Shown here: one piece after another, positions 31,931 to 42,948 of the stretch
Numbering within the stretch: the first letter of the stretch is position 1
Layout: each line of letters opens with the position of its first letter
NCBI GenBank assembly: GCA_001592805.2
Contig: CP051139.1
Coordinates: 4,216,001 to 4,280,000 of the forward strand
From: Peltaster fructicola
Lineage: Eukaryota; Ascomycota; Dothideomycetes
Reading direction: 5' to 3'
Length of the DNA: 64,000 nucleotides
Program-made: the position numbers and the translations under genes
The notes under the pieces: model-generated
Database searches by the model: none
The model's input: only the letters and a program-made list of their open reading frames with translations
What the model was told of the DNA's origin: nothing

Positions 31931-34324
31931 ATGTTCGCCATAAAGTCACTATCGAAATACATCTTCGGTGGAACTGGCAAAGAGAATCTCGTCGAGCTTC
32001 CACAAGGCCAACTATTTATCGTTCGCCCGCATTCACCCAAAGGTTACAGCGAGCTCATCTTCAAAGACGCTGCCGCATATATTCGTCGCACTGGTCAGGA
32101 GTACCAGTATCAGCTTGTCATTCAACGCGCATACGAGGAGGGCGAAGCAGAGCTTGACGAAGAAGGTGCACAAGAGGGCGTAGTTGATGTGCTAGGCGAT
32201 AAGGACGAGAAGGTCTTCACACTTGACGAAGAGCTTCGATTTCGAGTCGATCTACGGGAGGACGGAGAGACTGTACTCGCTTGGAAGGACCTCAGTGGTG
32301 ATCTCGGCGACCTCTACGAGTTCATACCAGACTCAGATACACGCCCAGAGACAACCACCACATTCGAGCTTGTCGCTGCGCAGTGTCAATTCGAACGCAA
32401 GTACAGACGCGACCGCCAAGAAGCGACTGACGACGATCTTCGTGAGTTCGCATTCGACGACGAGCCAGCTATTCCACAAGCCAGTCCTCTAGCAACTCCA
32501 AGTGGTCGCTCACCAGGACTATCCCCAACACCATCGTCTACACGCTTGCTCACTGGAGGGTCTGGAGACATGGCTAGAATCACCGCGCCACCGCCCAGGG
32601 CAGTCGAAGCGACTCCCACAAAGGCTCCAAAGTCGCGAGCTGCACCAACAAGCCGAGAGATCCTCGCAAACGAGAAAGCTGAGCTCCATTTGTTCGACTT
32701 CACCTCAGGGCTGTTTGTGCAGCAAGACTCGGTTGTTCAAGCTAAGGTCTTTGAGCTCGGTGACTGGGAATACTGGCTGCAGATCTCTGGCTCGGAGCAG
32801 GAATGGCTTGGCCAGAAGGTTGTGCCAGATATCAATCCTGTCTTCAACATTGAGCACCTCAGCTTCATCTTCAACGCATACTCTGACGACGGCTCCGCAT
32901 ACTCATGGCTTCTGCGATTCAGTGATCGCGAGATAATCGATCGCTTTCAGCATGGTCTGATGCAGGCACTGTACGAGCATGCCAATCAGGTCAAGTGGGC
33001 AAAGATCGCTAGCGACTACGAGCGCGACTACGTGCTTGATGCATTCAACGACCTCGTGCTTGAGGATCCCACCAAGGACGACCAACGTGAGGCCGAAGCT
33101 GAAGAGGAGGATGAGGAGTATGAAGATGCCGAGACAGGTCGACCAGATTTCGATGAGGACGAGGATGAAGATGAAGAAGACGAGTTCGAGAAGGATGGCA
33201 ACACAAATTCACAGCTCGCCGTCGGTGCCATGCACGATCGCTCATTTGTGCTTCGTGGCAACAAGATTGGAGTGTTCAGCCATGCGGACAACAACCAGCT
33301 CAAGTACTCCACCACAATCAACGACGTCAAGACGCCCAAGGGCAAAGGCTTTGCTCCAAAGAAGGTCATGCTGCACTCAGAGGATCGCAACATGGTACTA
33401 CAGAACGCCGACAACCCCAATAGCCTCTTCCGCATGGATCTCGAGTATGGTAAGGTTGTGGATGAGTGGAAGATCGACGATGACATTCCTGTTGACGTCT
33501 TCACACCTGCCAACAAGTTCGCACAGAAGACTGGTGAGCAGACATTCGTTGGTATGTCACACAACGCTCTGTACAGGATCGATCCTCGATTGACTGGCAA
33601 CAAACTTGTGTCATCCGAGTTGAAGCAGTATGCTTCGAAGAACGATTTCTCCGCTGCAGCAACCACCGAGAAGGGCTACCTCGTTGTCGGATCGAACAAG
33701 GGTGATCTTCGTCTGTTCGACAGACTTGGCATTCAGGCGAAGACGGCACTCCCTGCTCTTGGTGATCCAATCATTGGCGTAGACACAAGTGCTGATGGTC
33801 GCTGGGTGCTCGCAACAACGAAGACATACATCCTGCTCATAGATGTGCTGCAGAAAGAAGGCAAGAATGAAGGCAAGCTTGGATTCGAGAAAGCATTCCC
33901 GAAGGATGCGAAACCTCAACCACGTCGTCTGACTCTCACTCCCAGCCATGTCGCTCAGTTCCAGCATGAGACTAAGGCACCACTTTCGTTCACTCCTGCA
34001 CACTTCAACACTGGTGACGATGCCAAGGAGACCAGCATCATCACAGCATCAGGACCTTTCGTCATCACCTGGAGTCTCGACAAGGTCTTGAAAGGACAAA
34101 GGGATCCATATAAGATCAAACGATATGGCGATGTGATCAAGGCAGACAACTTCCGCTTCGGTAGTGACAAGAACATTCTTGTTGCTTTGCCGAACGAGGT
34201 CAACATGGTTGCGCGCAAGGCACTTCAGCGACCAACACGAGAGTCCATTATGGCTACACCTCAGCGTGCGAAGGGTAGAGGCAGCTATCTGTCTAGGAAT
34301 GAAGTGGTCAACTCTCCCTACTGA
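31931..34324 (+). CDS. Vid27 family cytoplasmic protein
   Basis: A single exon of 797 residues. Vid27 was found in yeast screens for vacuolar import and degradation of fructose-1,6-bisphosphatase; its molecular action is unclear. The N-terminus MFAIKSLSKYIFGGTG is typical. Three parts are visible: an N-terminal PH-like Vid27 domain (to about residue 170), a central PH-like domain (about 225-350; KAELHLFDFTSGLFVQQDSV, YWLQISGSEQEWLGQKV), an acidic run (about 370-415), and a C-terminal WD40-like beta-propeller (VGAMHDRSFVLRGNKIGVF, DLRLFDRLGIQAKTALPALG, GVDTSADGRWVLATTKTYIL, FVITWSLDKVLKG). Length matches the family. Confidence 0.93.
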   Translation: MFAIKSLSKYIFGGTGKENLVELPQGQLFIVRPHSPKGYSELIFKDAAAYIRRTGQEYQYQLVIQRAYEEGEAELDEEGAQEGVVDVLGDKDEKVFTLDEELRFRVDLREDGETVLAWKDLSGDLGDLYEFIPDSDTRPETTTTFELVAAQCQFERKYRRDRQEATDDDLREFAFDDEPAIPQASPLATPSGRSPGLSPTPSSTRLLTGGSGDMARITAPPPRAVEATPTKAPKSRAAPTSREILANEKAELHLFDFTSGLFVQQDSVVQAKVFELGDWEYWLQISGSEQEWLGQKVVPDINPVFNIEHLSFIFNAYSDDGSAYSWLLRFSDREIIDRFQHGLMQALYEHANQVKWAKIASDYERDYVLDAFNDLVLEDPTKDDQREAEAEEEDEEYEDAETGRPDFDEDEDEDEEDEFEKDGNTNSQLAVGAMHDRSFVLRGNKIGVFSHADNNQLKYSTTINDVKTPKGKGFAPKKVMLHSEDRNMVLQNADNPNSLFRMDLEYGKVVDEWKIDDDIPVDVFTPANKFAQKTGEQTFVGMSHNALYRIDPRLTGNKLVSSELKQYASKNDFSAAATTEKGYLVVGSNKGDLRLFDRLGIQAKTALPALGDPIIGVDTSADGRWVLATTKTYILLIDVLQKEGKNEGKLGFEKAFPKDAKPQPRRLTLTPSHVAQFQHETKAPLSFTPAHFNTGDDAKETSIITASGPFVITWSLDKVLKGQRDPYKIKRYGDVIKADNFRFGSDKNILVALPNEVNMVARKALQRPTRESIMATPQRAKGRGSYLSRNEVVNSPY

Positions 34325-34632
34325 GCTGGGAGAGGCGTGGAAGACTTCGCTAAATAATGATGATGATGGGATAACGGCTGAGTAGTGATACCTTGGAGAG
34401 TAATCAGATAGTTCTGAAATGACAATTGAACGATGCAGTATCTCGGGGTTCTGCGTTATGTGTACTTGTGCCTAAGATGTCTGTGTTCGTGTGACGTGCT
34501 TTTGGCAGGACAACAAGCTGGACGTCACTACATTCTAGTTGTTGCACACGCTGCACATACTTCAGAGCCACCTGTTCGACGCAGTCACGGAACCCTATGA
34601 TCGGTCACTAAGCAGCCAGCCAATGCTAGGTC
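34325..34632. other. Intergenic between Vid27 and Dph7
   Basis: About 308 bases; no coding signal. Confidence 0.5.
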
Positions 34633-36081
34633 ATGGATGTGCGATCATTGTGGTCGACAATAATTGAAGAACCACCAAGCTGTGTTGCATTTCACCCTCG
34701 CAAAGCAGACATACTAGTGGTTGGCACCTATGTGCTGCATAGTTCAACCGCCGATGATGGACACGATGTGACCAATGCAAGTCTCACCAGCAACGGCACT
34801 CAGCAGCGTACTGGCAGTCTGCTGCTATACACTTTGTCAGGGACTTCATTGTAGGTCAGCACTATTGCAAAATCTTGTCGACTGTCAGCTTCTTACAGAT
34901 CGACTAGACAACGACAACAAAGGCTTGAGACAATATCAGCAGTGCTAGACATCGAATGGTCATTACCTGCTGAGCGCGATATCCTCGCAGTTGCCACATC
35001 GATCGGCACAATCGATCTTTACAAGCTCTCAGAGACTTCTCAGCTACAGCAGATCACGTCTTATCAGGTGTCCGACACAAGCACGCTTGTGCTAGATCTC
35101 CTATGGCATCCGAAGGAGGAAGGCACAATCGCGGCGACGTTCTCGTCCGGCGAGGTCGTACTGTGCAGGGGCATGAAAGCGCTATCAGATTCACAAACAA
35201 ATGAGCACGACCTGACGACTATGACGACGCATACTCTCGAGCCATGGACGCTGGCATTCTCTTTAAATGCTGACAGACTCTTCTCAGGCGGTGATGACAT
35301 GGTCTTTCAATGTGTAGACATAACGACTTCTTCGCCACTCTGGAGCGATCGAAGGTCACACCAAGCAGGAATTACTGCAATCATGCCAATCGGCAATCAG
35401 CTTGTCGTCACTGGAAGCTATGACGATCATATTCGCCTCCTTTATGCTCCGGATATTGGCAGACGACAGGTCCAGGCCGAACTCAACCTGGGAGGTGGTG
35501 TTTGGAGACTCAAGCTGCTGCAAGGTCCAGTCAACAGTAGCGATACCGGTAACGCAGCAGCAGAGACACATCAAAGGTCAGTTGCTGCATCGATCTTATG
35601 TCACGACTGGGCTTCGGCATGATGCTGGTCGTTCTGCCGTCCGAATGCATTGATAGTGACAGCGGTACCATGCGCGGTCAAGCATGCTGTGCATGAGGCT
35701 GGCTTCTATGCCTGCATCACACACATGACGGTGCTCGATCTCGCGTGGCACCTGCTGTTGCTGAGCCGAGCCTCAGACACATGCTAGCTACCTACCAATC
35801 GATTGCTGACGTTCCGTGCTGACAGGTATATAATCCTTGCCAGCTGCATGCACGCTGGAGCTCGTGTTGTACAGTTGACGCAACAAGCGATGACTCGGAG
35901 CGACGGAGAGGGAGAATGGTCTTTCGAGGTATTGGCTAGATTCCAGGAGCACGAAAGCATGAACTACGGTAGTGATGCTTGTCCTTCCCTCGAGCAGAGC
36001 CCAACCACCTTCGTCAGCACAAGCTTCTACGACCGACGACTCTGTTTGTGGCAATATACGATCCCACCCTTGGTAGAGTGA
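34633..36081 (+). CDS. DPH7: Diphthine methyltransferase (Dph7/Rrt2, WD40)
   Basis: Dph7 removes a methyl group from methylated diphthine, the next to last step in making diphthamide on elongation factor 2. Exons 34633-34850, 34899-35576 and 35826-36081 give 383 residues. WD-type blades are visible throughout (SCVAFHPRKADILVVGTY, VLDLLWHPKEEGTIAATFSS, WTLAFSLNADRLFSGGDD). The family's late motifs are present: VTGSYDDHIRLLYAPDI, LGGGVWRLKLL, then across the second splice ILASCMHAGARVVQ and STSFYDRRLCLWQY. The second intron is 249 nt, far longer than others in the window, but flanks match the family and it carries a normal branch-like TTGCTGAC near its 3' end. Confidence 0.9.
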
Positions 36082-36440
36082 GGGTCGTGAGAATGTGCGA
36101 TCTTCTGTTGTTGCTATTTATTCATGATAGCTCTGTATTCTAGACTATGCTTCAGCTGTCAGGGATGACCCTCTACCGCCTTCCTAGATTGTACAAATAT
36201 CTCTTATGTCGTAATACTATTGCCGGGATCGTTATGATATATCGACCCGATTGGCGTCGGAATCCTCTCTCGGAGCATTCTTGGTTGGCGGCTATGCTGC
36301 CACCCTCAGCATGGATATGCGGCTGTGACATGCTGGGCTGGCTGTGTGCTGTGGGTTGTCTGTGGGCCGTGTGTATTGTCACATGCAATACAGATCCCAA
36401 TAGCTGGGTCTGTGATGGTTGTTCTATTTCCGTAGAAACG
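36082..36440. other. Convergent intergenic region
   Basis: About 360 bases between the stops of Dph7 and the lipocalin-like gene; no gene seen. Confidence 0.45.
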
Positions 36441-37398
36441 TCATGTCTCGGCAGGGCCACTGATTTTGATCTTCGGTGTTGGTGGTGGAGGATCACCATT
36501 TGCGTTATCTCGAGCTCTCCTCCACTTCAGTACTGGTATACGCTTGTCGCCCTGTCGATTGTTAGCCTGCATCCTCATCTGAACAGCGTAGACATACCTT
36601 GATCTCGCTGGGTTCTTCGCTCCCAAGCACCAGTACCTGTCCATCCTCCTCAAATCTGTGTGTCCTGACCTGCACATCGCCTATCCAACCAGGCAGATTA
36701 CAGACTTGGAAAGTGTGCCTTAACACTTCTTCCCTTCCAGGGCCTTCATCCGTGATGTAGTATGGTCCGCAGTACGAAAAGCATCGTTTCGCTGCCTCTG
36801 CCCATTGCGGTTCTTCTCCTTCACCTCGCTTGAAGCTCTGTTGCCCGGGTATGAGCATTTGTGCAGACATGTAACCATCTGGAGTATACATGATAAATCC
36901 GGTGACATTCTTGGTCATGGGGTATGTCGGTCGTTGTATCGTGGACTCTGGCGTAGGATGAGCGACATACGACTCGAGCTTCCAGGCGCCGATAATCTTC
37001 GACCGCAACGAAGGTTCAGGTGTAGGTATGCTGGTGTCTTCCATCGTGTACATCTCCCCATTCAGATCGACTGGACTCGGAGGTGCTATTGCTGGGCTAG
37101 GCGCTGCAGCTGTGGGTGGTTTCGTGTAGCCATTGGGCTGGTCTAGCTTAATCTCGTGTGTCCTTTCACTCGGCGGTGTCCACCTGTACTGATTGTGTAG
37201 TGTTTCGATGGTAGTGGTCATCGATTTGACGGAGAGTTGTGGTGACGGAGGAGAGGAGAGGGTCTTCGGCCGCTCTTTGCTAGGGAATATGCGGACTTCC
37301 TGCACCGAGACCACGTCTTGAGGACGCGATTTCGACCGTGAACGACCTTTGCGGTGTGGTAGATGTGTAGGTACCTGGAGGAACTGCGTGCCCGTCAT
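36441..37398 (-). CDS. Lipocalin-like domain protein
   Basis: Exons 37398-36598 and 36551-36441 (46-nt phase-0 intron) give 303 residues. The first 130 residues are disordered, Ser/Pro/Arg-rich. The lipocalin-like domain follows: SKIIGAWKLESYVAH, MTKNVTGFIMYTPDGYMSAQ, and CFSYCGPYYITDEGPG with HTFQVCNLPGWIGDVQVR. The second exon supplies GDKRIPVLKWRRA, a strand typical of this fungal group, and a Pro-rich tail; without the splice the protein would end in an unrelated short extension. Similar domains occur in small-molecule-binding and some secondary-metabolism proteins; no pathway genes are adjacent. Function unknown. Confidence 0.78.
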
Positions 37399-39066
37399 GG
37401 TTGTTGGGGAGCAGGGATGGCTGCACCTATAGGGTGGTAGGCGGTATTAGTGCCGATTCAGCAGCGGCTAAGGCTGATGAACATGGGATGAAGAAGTGTG
37501 AGAAGGCGTCGAGAGCATCGTCTTGTTCGACTCTGGCCAGGCTTGCGTGAATTGTAGATTGTGCAAAAGAAGGCTGTTCTCGGCAGAGGAAACGTAGATT
37601 TCGAGAAGAGCGAGAGTGTAGCTTTTGACAACGATGACGGAAGTCGAGAATAGCCGTTGGCGATCAAGCATCAGCAACTGGGAATCCCGGTATGCATCTG
37701 CGGGTGTGTGGCGGTAGAGCTCAGAATGTTTGATGCTCTAGATGTAGAGGAGCGCCAGTCAAGCATTTCGAATGACACTTTGGCGAGCGATGCTGTTGCT
37801 CAGCTCGACTGATTTCACACATGTAGCTCTCGTGCTTGGTAGCACTCTTTTTCACCGTCTAGCGACGATATAGACTCAGCACTAAGGTACGCCGGGTGGG
37901 GCAAGCGACAAGAGGCTCATCATGCATATCGGAGTATGGGAGGAGCCATTTTATCGTTATGGGAGGGTGTGGGTGGCAGTGTTGAGGTCAATATCTGCCA
38001 GCAGCAGGACACCCTCAGGCTCACGCTCGTTGTATCAAGATAATGCCTGATCACAGTTGACACCAGGATCTGCATGGAAATAGAACTCGTGATGTCTTGT
38101 GTCATCGCGTACCAAGGATCTCTTCGTGTAGCTTTGACATACCCGATCGACATCCGTCACAGCACAATGCTCTTGGCGTCATCGTCCGGAGAGTAAGATA
38201 CGGGTGCGACCATCGTTTGTACTCCTGTATCGGGCTGTTGCGCTTTGGTTGGACCTCTCAGCGAGCTTTCTGCCTAAGATTTGAGCCGTAAATGCCTGAC
38301 TAGTTCGCAACGGTGCCCCTTCGGACAATGGGGTGGAGGAGCGCGATATGGGGGTTTGTAGCGGGTTTTCTAGGCTCGATCCTTATTATCCATGTGCCAA
38401 GGATAAGAAGAAGAGCATTTTCTATCACCACAGATGACATGATGACCCTCGAAGCACGATACGGTCTCCGACCATGTCCTTGCTCTTCGACATCACGCAA
38501 TCGGGTTGGTGCATTCATCGTGGTGTCGTCTGAGGAAGACCGCCAATGACTGCGTCTTCATGCGCTCACGCAAGAGATGCTTAGAGCGATAACATCTATC
38601 CGCAAAGGTCGTGATTTATGATCAACACAAGCCAGGAATTGGTCAGGTCCTCGATGGTTCGTACGACAGTACTACTGCAAGGCTCTGTAGTGCCTGGACC
38701 CGCAGATAAGTCTTGCTGTGTTGATGAGAGCTTCGACAACGGGAAGAGTCGGTGTCGTATACATCGAAGCTTTCGGGCATGCTTGTCAGGGTCATTGCTT
38801 ATACATTGCTGGTTGCCTGTGTCCAATGCCCACGATCGTCGATTTGAGGGTGGTTTCACGAGGCTGCGCCCAGACTGTGCCCATTGGTCAGCTTGAACTA
38901 CAGCTTACACATGCTGTAGCTATATCGACTGCTCATCTAGAACTCGTTGTGTCTGTCATTGTATGAGACTGATAGGATGGCACATGCGAATATCAGCACA
39001 AGCTTGTGAGAGAACGAGCTTCCCCTCCCTCAGGGACTGAGCTCGTGTGGGTCTTCACATTGTGAA
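37399..39066. other. Long intergenic region, no supported gene
   Basis: About 1.7 kb upstream of the THI4 promoter. An open frame at 38328-38549 would encode a 73-residue protein with one hydrophobic segment (AIWGFVAGFLGSILIIHV), but nothing else supports it. The rest is short chance frames. Confidence 0.4.
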
Positions 39067-39067
39067 G

Positions 39068-39075
39068 CATAAAAG
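39068..39075 (+). promoter_or_regulatory. TATA-like element of THI4
   Basis: CATAAAAG lies about 90 bases before the first upstream ATG of the THI4 leader, at a plausible distance from a transcription start in the ACTCTCTTC region. Position-only evidence. Confidence 0.35.
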
Positions 39076-39154
39076 CGTTTCTTCGAGATAGGAGCATCTT
39101 CCATCTCACAATACACTCTCTTCGGACATCTAACAAGACAAGCAAGTTATTACA

Positions 39155-39220
39155 ATGACTCTCACACGACTACGAGCAGCACTAACACATCATCAGTCCA
39201 ACATACTCGGTGCGTTGTAA
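39155..39220 (+). other. Upstream open reading frame in the THI4 leader
   Basis: A 21-residue frame opening MTLTRLRAALTHHQ and ending at TAA 39218-39220. It lies before the riboswitch. A candidate 5' splice site (GTGCGT, 39210) falls inside it; splicing from there to the acceptor at 39524 would still end the frame (TGA at 39530-39532) before the THI4 start. In Neurospora, TPP-controlled splicing changes which upstream frames are kept; a similar logic is likely here but is inference. Confidence 0.5.
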
Positions 39221-39345
39221 CAAACGACACTATGGGTGCGATTCAATCGACGTTCGGTTCGATCAGTATTGATCAAGGTATCTAATCAAGAGGTCAATAG
39301 ACCTATGAAGCACGAGCCGGTGTTCCAACATCATAGCAGCTTTAG

Positions 39346-40716
<1,371 letters not shown>

Positions 40717-40831
40717 TAGATATTCTCATGCACACTCTCTCTCCGGCTCGGTCCTGATCCCTATCTACTGTTCGAAGCTTCATTTGTGCCATCGCTTGAT
40801 GTCCATGCTCCGCTAACAACTTCCATCTGTG

Positions 40832-41763
40832 TCATTGATCACTGCGTGATGTTGTCTTTGCTTGCTCTTCGAGCACTTTCATCCTCTCCCGAGCCATACG
40901 ACTCCCGCCAAGTTTGGGTCCGTTCGAGGCCGTTGTGGTGTTCGTTAGCTTTCGGGAGTACCTGTTCTCTTCCATGTTAGCCAGGAAGTCAGCTTTGAAG
41001 GCAGCAGCAGCGGCAGCGTCTTTGTCATGGTCGTCTGCTCCATCCATCTCAATGCTTTGTGGCATCTGCTTGTCGTAAAGGGGCAGAGCTCCATCGCGTA
41101 GAATACGATCGACAAGGCCATCGCGAGCTATGTCAGCCTCAGACGGTCCTGCAGGCTGACGCTTACGATAGTGTCGACGGTTCTTGTCCTTCTTCAGCGC
41201 TATGGCCTGCATGACAAGGCCTTTATCTTTGCCTGACGCTGGCTGGAAGTCATCTTGTATGCTTGACACTAGCTCCTTGTCCTCATCAAAGCCGCGCTGT
41301 GGTGATGGCAAGGAAGTCTGAGAACCTTCCAGTGGAGTGGCGGTAGCTGATCGGATTTCAGCCAATTTAGAGTCTATAAACGCAGACCTAGCATGTCAGC
41401 GCTGTCTTGGAAGTATCCTTACATATGGAACAATGGTCGAACCCACATGTGCGCATTCTCTGATACCAGAGCTCGACCAGTGGCCTTCACGAATCGTTCG
41501 GATTGTGCTGCATCAGCTGAGCGTTCGTATGGCACAACAGCCGACGACTGCTCTGGTACTGATCGTCGAGTAGCCAACTGATTATCGTATGGCACGCCAT
41601 ACTTCTTGGGTCGCTTCACTCGCTCAACAGTTGATACAGCATCTGTGGCATCTTTCGATGTGTCAGCCGAAGAGGAATCCCCATCGTCGATATTTGGTCT
41701 TCGGCGAACTGTCTTTCTCTTTTTGAATGGCCGACCGACGTCCTCACTCACAACTTCGGCCAT
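40832..41763 (-). CDS. Hep59/Tls1-like splicing-associated protein
   Basis: The family (human C9orf78, fission yeast Tls1) links to the spliceosome and, in S. pombe, to shelterin gene splicing. Exons 41763-41447 and 41387-40832 with a 59-nt intron give 290 residues. Features: a basic N-terminus (FKKRKTVRRRPN), KRPKKYGVPY, then ERFVKATGRALVSENAHM joined by splicing to SAFIDSKLAEIRS, and a basic C-terminal half (KDKNRRHYRKRQPAGPSEAD, RDGLVDRILRDGALPLYDK). A second donor 24 bases downstream (GTAAGG) would add WVRPLFHM in frame but leave a 35-nt intron. The family call rests on motif order rather than strong identity. It converges on THI4 with 191 bases between stops. Confidence 0.6.
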
Positions 41764-42086
41764 AAATCAGACCGTTCGTGCTTCTTTCATATGTACAGGT
41801 TATGCACGATGTTGATGTCTCGTCAGCCAATGACGGTAAAGCTTGGCTTCAACGTCGGATTTGTCATCCAGGAAATAATGCCGCTGGCATCTGCCAACAG
41901 AGCTCTCGCGCAATAGCGAACACATTCTCCCGGATCCGTCCCATGCAAAGATTACCTCACCCGGTCCTCGCGGCAACGATGGTTGTCGCCTCATACGTCA
42001 AGATAAGTATATGACATCCTAGCTTCTCTTCTTCCACAATCTCACTACATCTCGTCAAACTGGCATTCCGTCAGACACTCCGTAAG
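41764..42086. other. Divergent promoter region
   Basis: About 320 bases between the start codons of the Hep59-like and DsbA-like genes. No motif recognised. Confidence 0.45.
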
Positions 42087-42764
42087 ATGACCAACTACAA
42101 GATCAACGTGGTTAGCGACACAGTGTGCCCGTGGTGCTATATCGGCAAGAAGCGTCTTGACGTGGCGATCAAGGAGCACCAAGCTCAAAATCCTCAGGAC
42201 ACCTTCACAACATCATGGTATCCGTTCTACCTCAACCCTGATGCTCCAAAATCGATCGACAAGATGGCCTACTACGAAAAGAAATTTGGCGTAGATCGGA
42301 CACGCATGATTCAAGGACATATGAAGAAGATTGGCGAGCAGTATGGCATCAACTTTGGCTGGGACGGAAAGACAGGTAACACAAGAGACTCACATCGTCT
42401 GATACAGCTAGCGAAGACGAAGGGCGAGGCTGTACAGACCAGGGTCATGCTGGAGCTCTTCAACATGTACTTTGAAGCAAATGAAGACATCACGTCCGTT
42501 GACGCGCTGATTGCGCGAGGCGTCAAGGGCGGGCTTGACGAAGCTGAAGTCAAGGATTGGATGACTACTGGCAAAGGCGGTGCAGAAGTCGACAAGGAAG
42601 TCGCACAAGCTCAGAGACGCTTCATCTCAGGAGTACCCAACTTCACGATCAACGATAAGTATGAGGTTCGAGGTGCTGAGGAACCTGCTGCATTCCTTGA
42701 GATCTTCGAGTCCATCAAGGAGAGCGATGAGAGTGGCAGAGTGATTCAGGGACAGCAGTGCTGA
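42087..42764 (+). CDS. DsbA/FrnE-like thioredoxin-fold oxidoreductase
   Basis: A single exon of 225 residues. The active-site motif CPWC is at residues 14-17 in VVSDTVCPWCYIGKKRLD, typical of the FrnE branch of the DsbA family (also annotated 2-hydroxychromene-2-carboxylate isomerase-like). The helical insert is typical (TRDSHRLIQLAKTKGEAVQT, LFNMYFEANEDITSVDALI), and the cis-proline loop SGVPNFTINDKYEVRGAEEP is present, placing proline next to the active site. No signal peptide, so probably cytosolic. A thiol-disulfide or glutathione-linked role is inferred; the substrate is unknown. Confidence 0.9.
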   Translation: MTNYKINVVSDTVCPWCYIGKKRLDVAIKEHQAQNPQDTFTTSWYPFYLNPDAPKSIDKMAYYEKKFGVDRTRMIQGHMKKIGEQYGINFGWDGKTGNTRDSHRLIQLAKTKGEAVQTRVMLELFNMYFEANEDITSVDALIARGVKGGLDEAEVKDWMTTGKGGAEVDKEVAQAQRRFISGVPNFTINDKYEVRGAEEPAAFLEIFESIKESDESGRVIQGQQC

Positions 42765-42948
42765 TCGTGACTCATTGTCATTCGTAGCGTCCACAGCACT
42801 GTATTGTATCCATGCATCAAAATTAATGCTCAATGCCAAATACCTACTGGCATTACTCCAAAAAGTCCTTGCTCAAATCATGGTCGTAGCTGCGTGGTCC
42901 ATCATGCCTTGTATATCGATATGCTTTGCGCCTGCTCAAGCTTGTATT

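Noticed and set aside
35577-35825. A hidden coding exon inside the long DPH7 intron
   Set aside because: Direct joining of the flanks already gives the conserved family sequence with correct phase.
38328-38549. 73-codon frame with one hydrophobic segment
   Set aside because: Short, no homologue recognised and no promoter context; the hydrophobic run alone is weak evidence.
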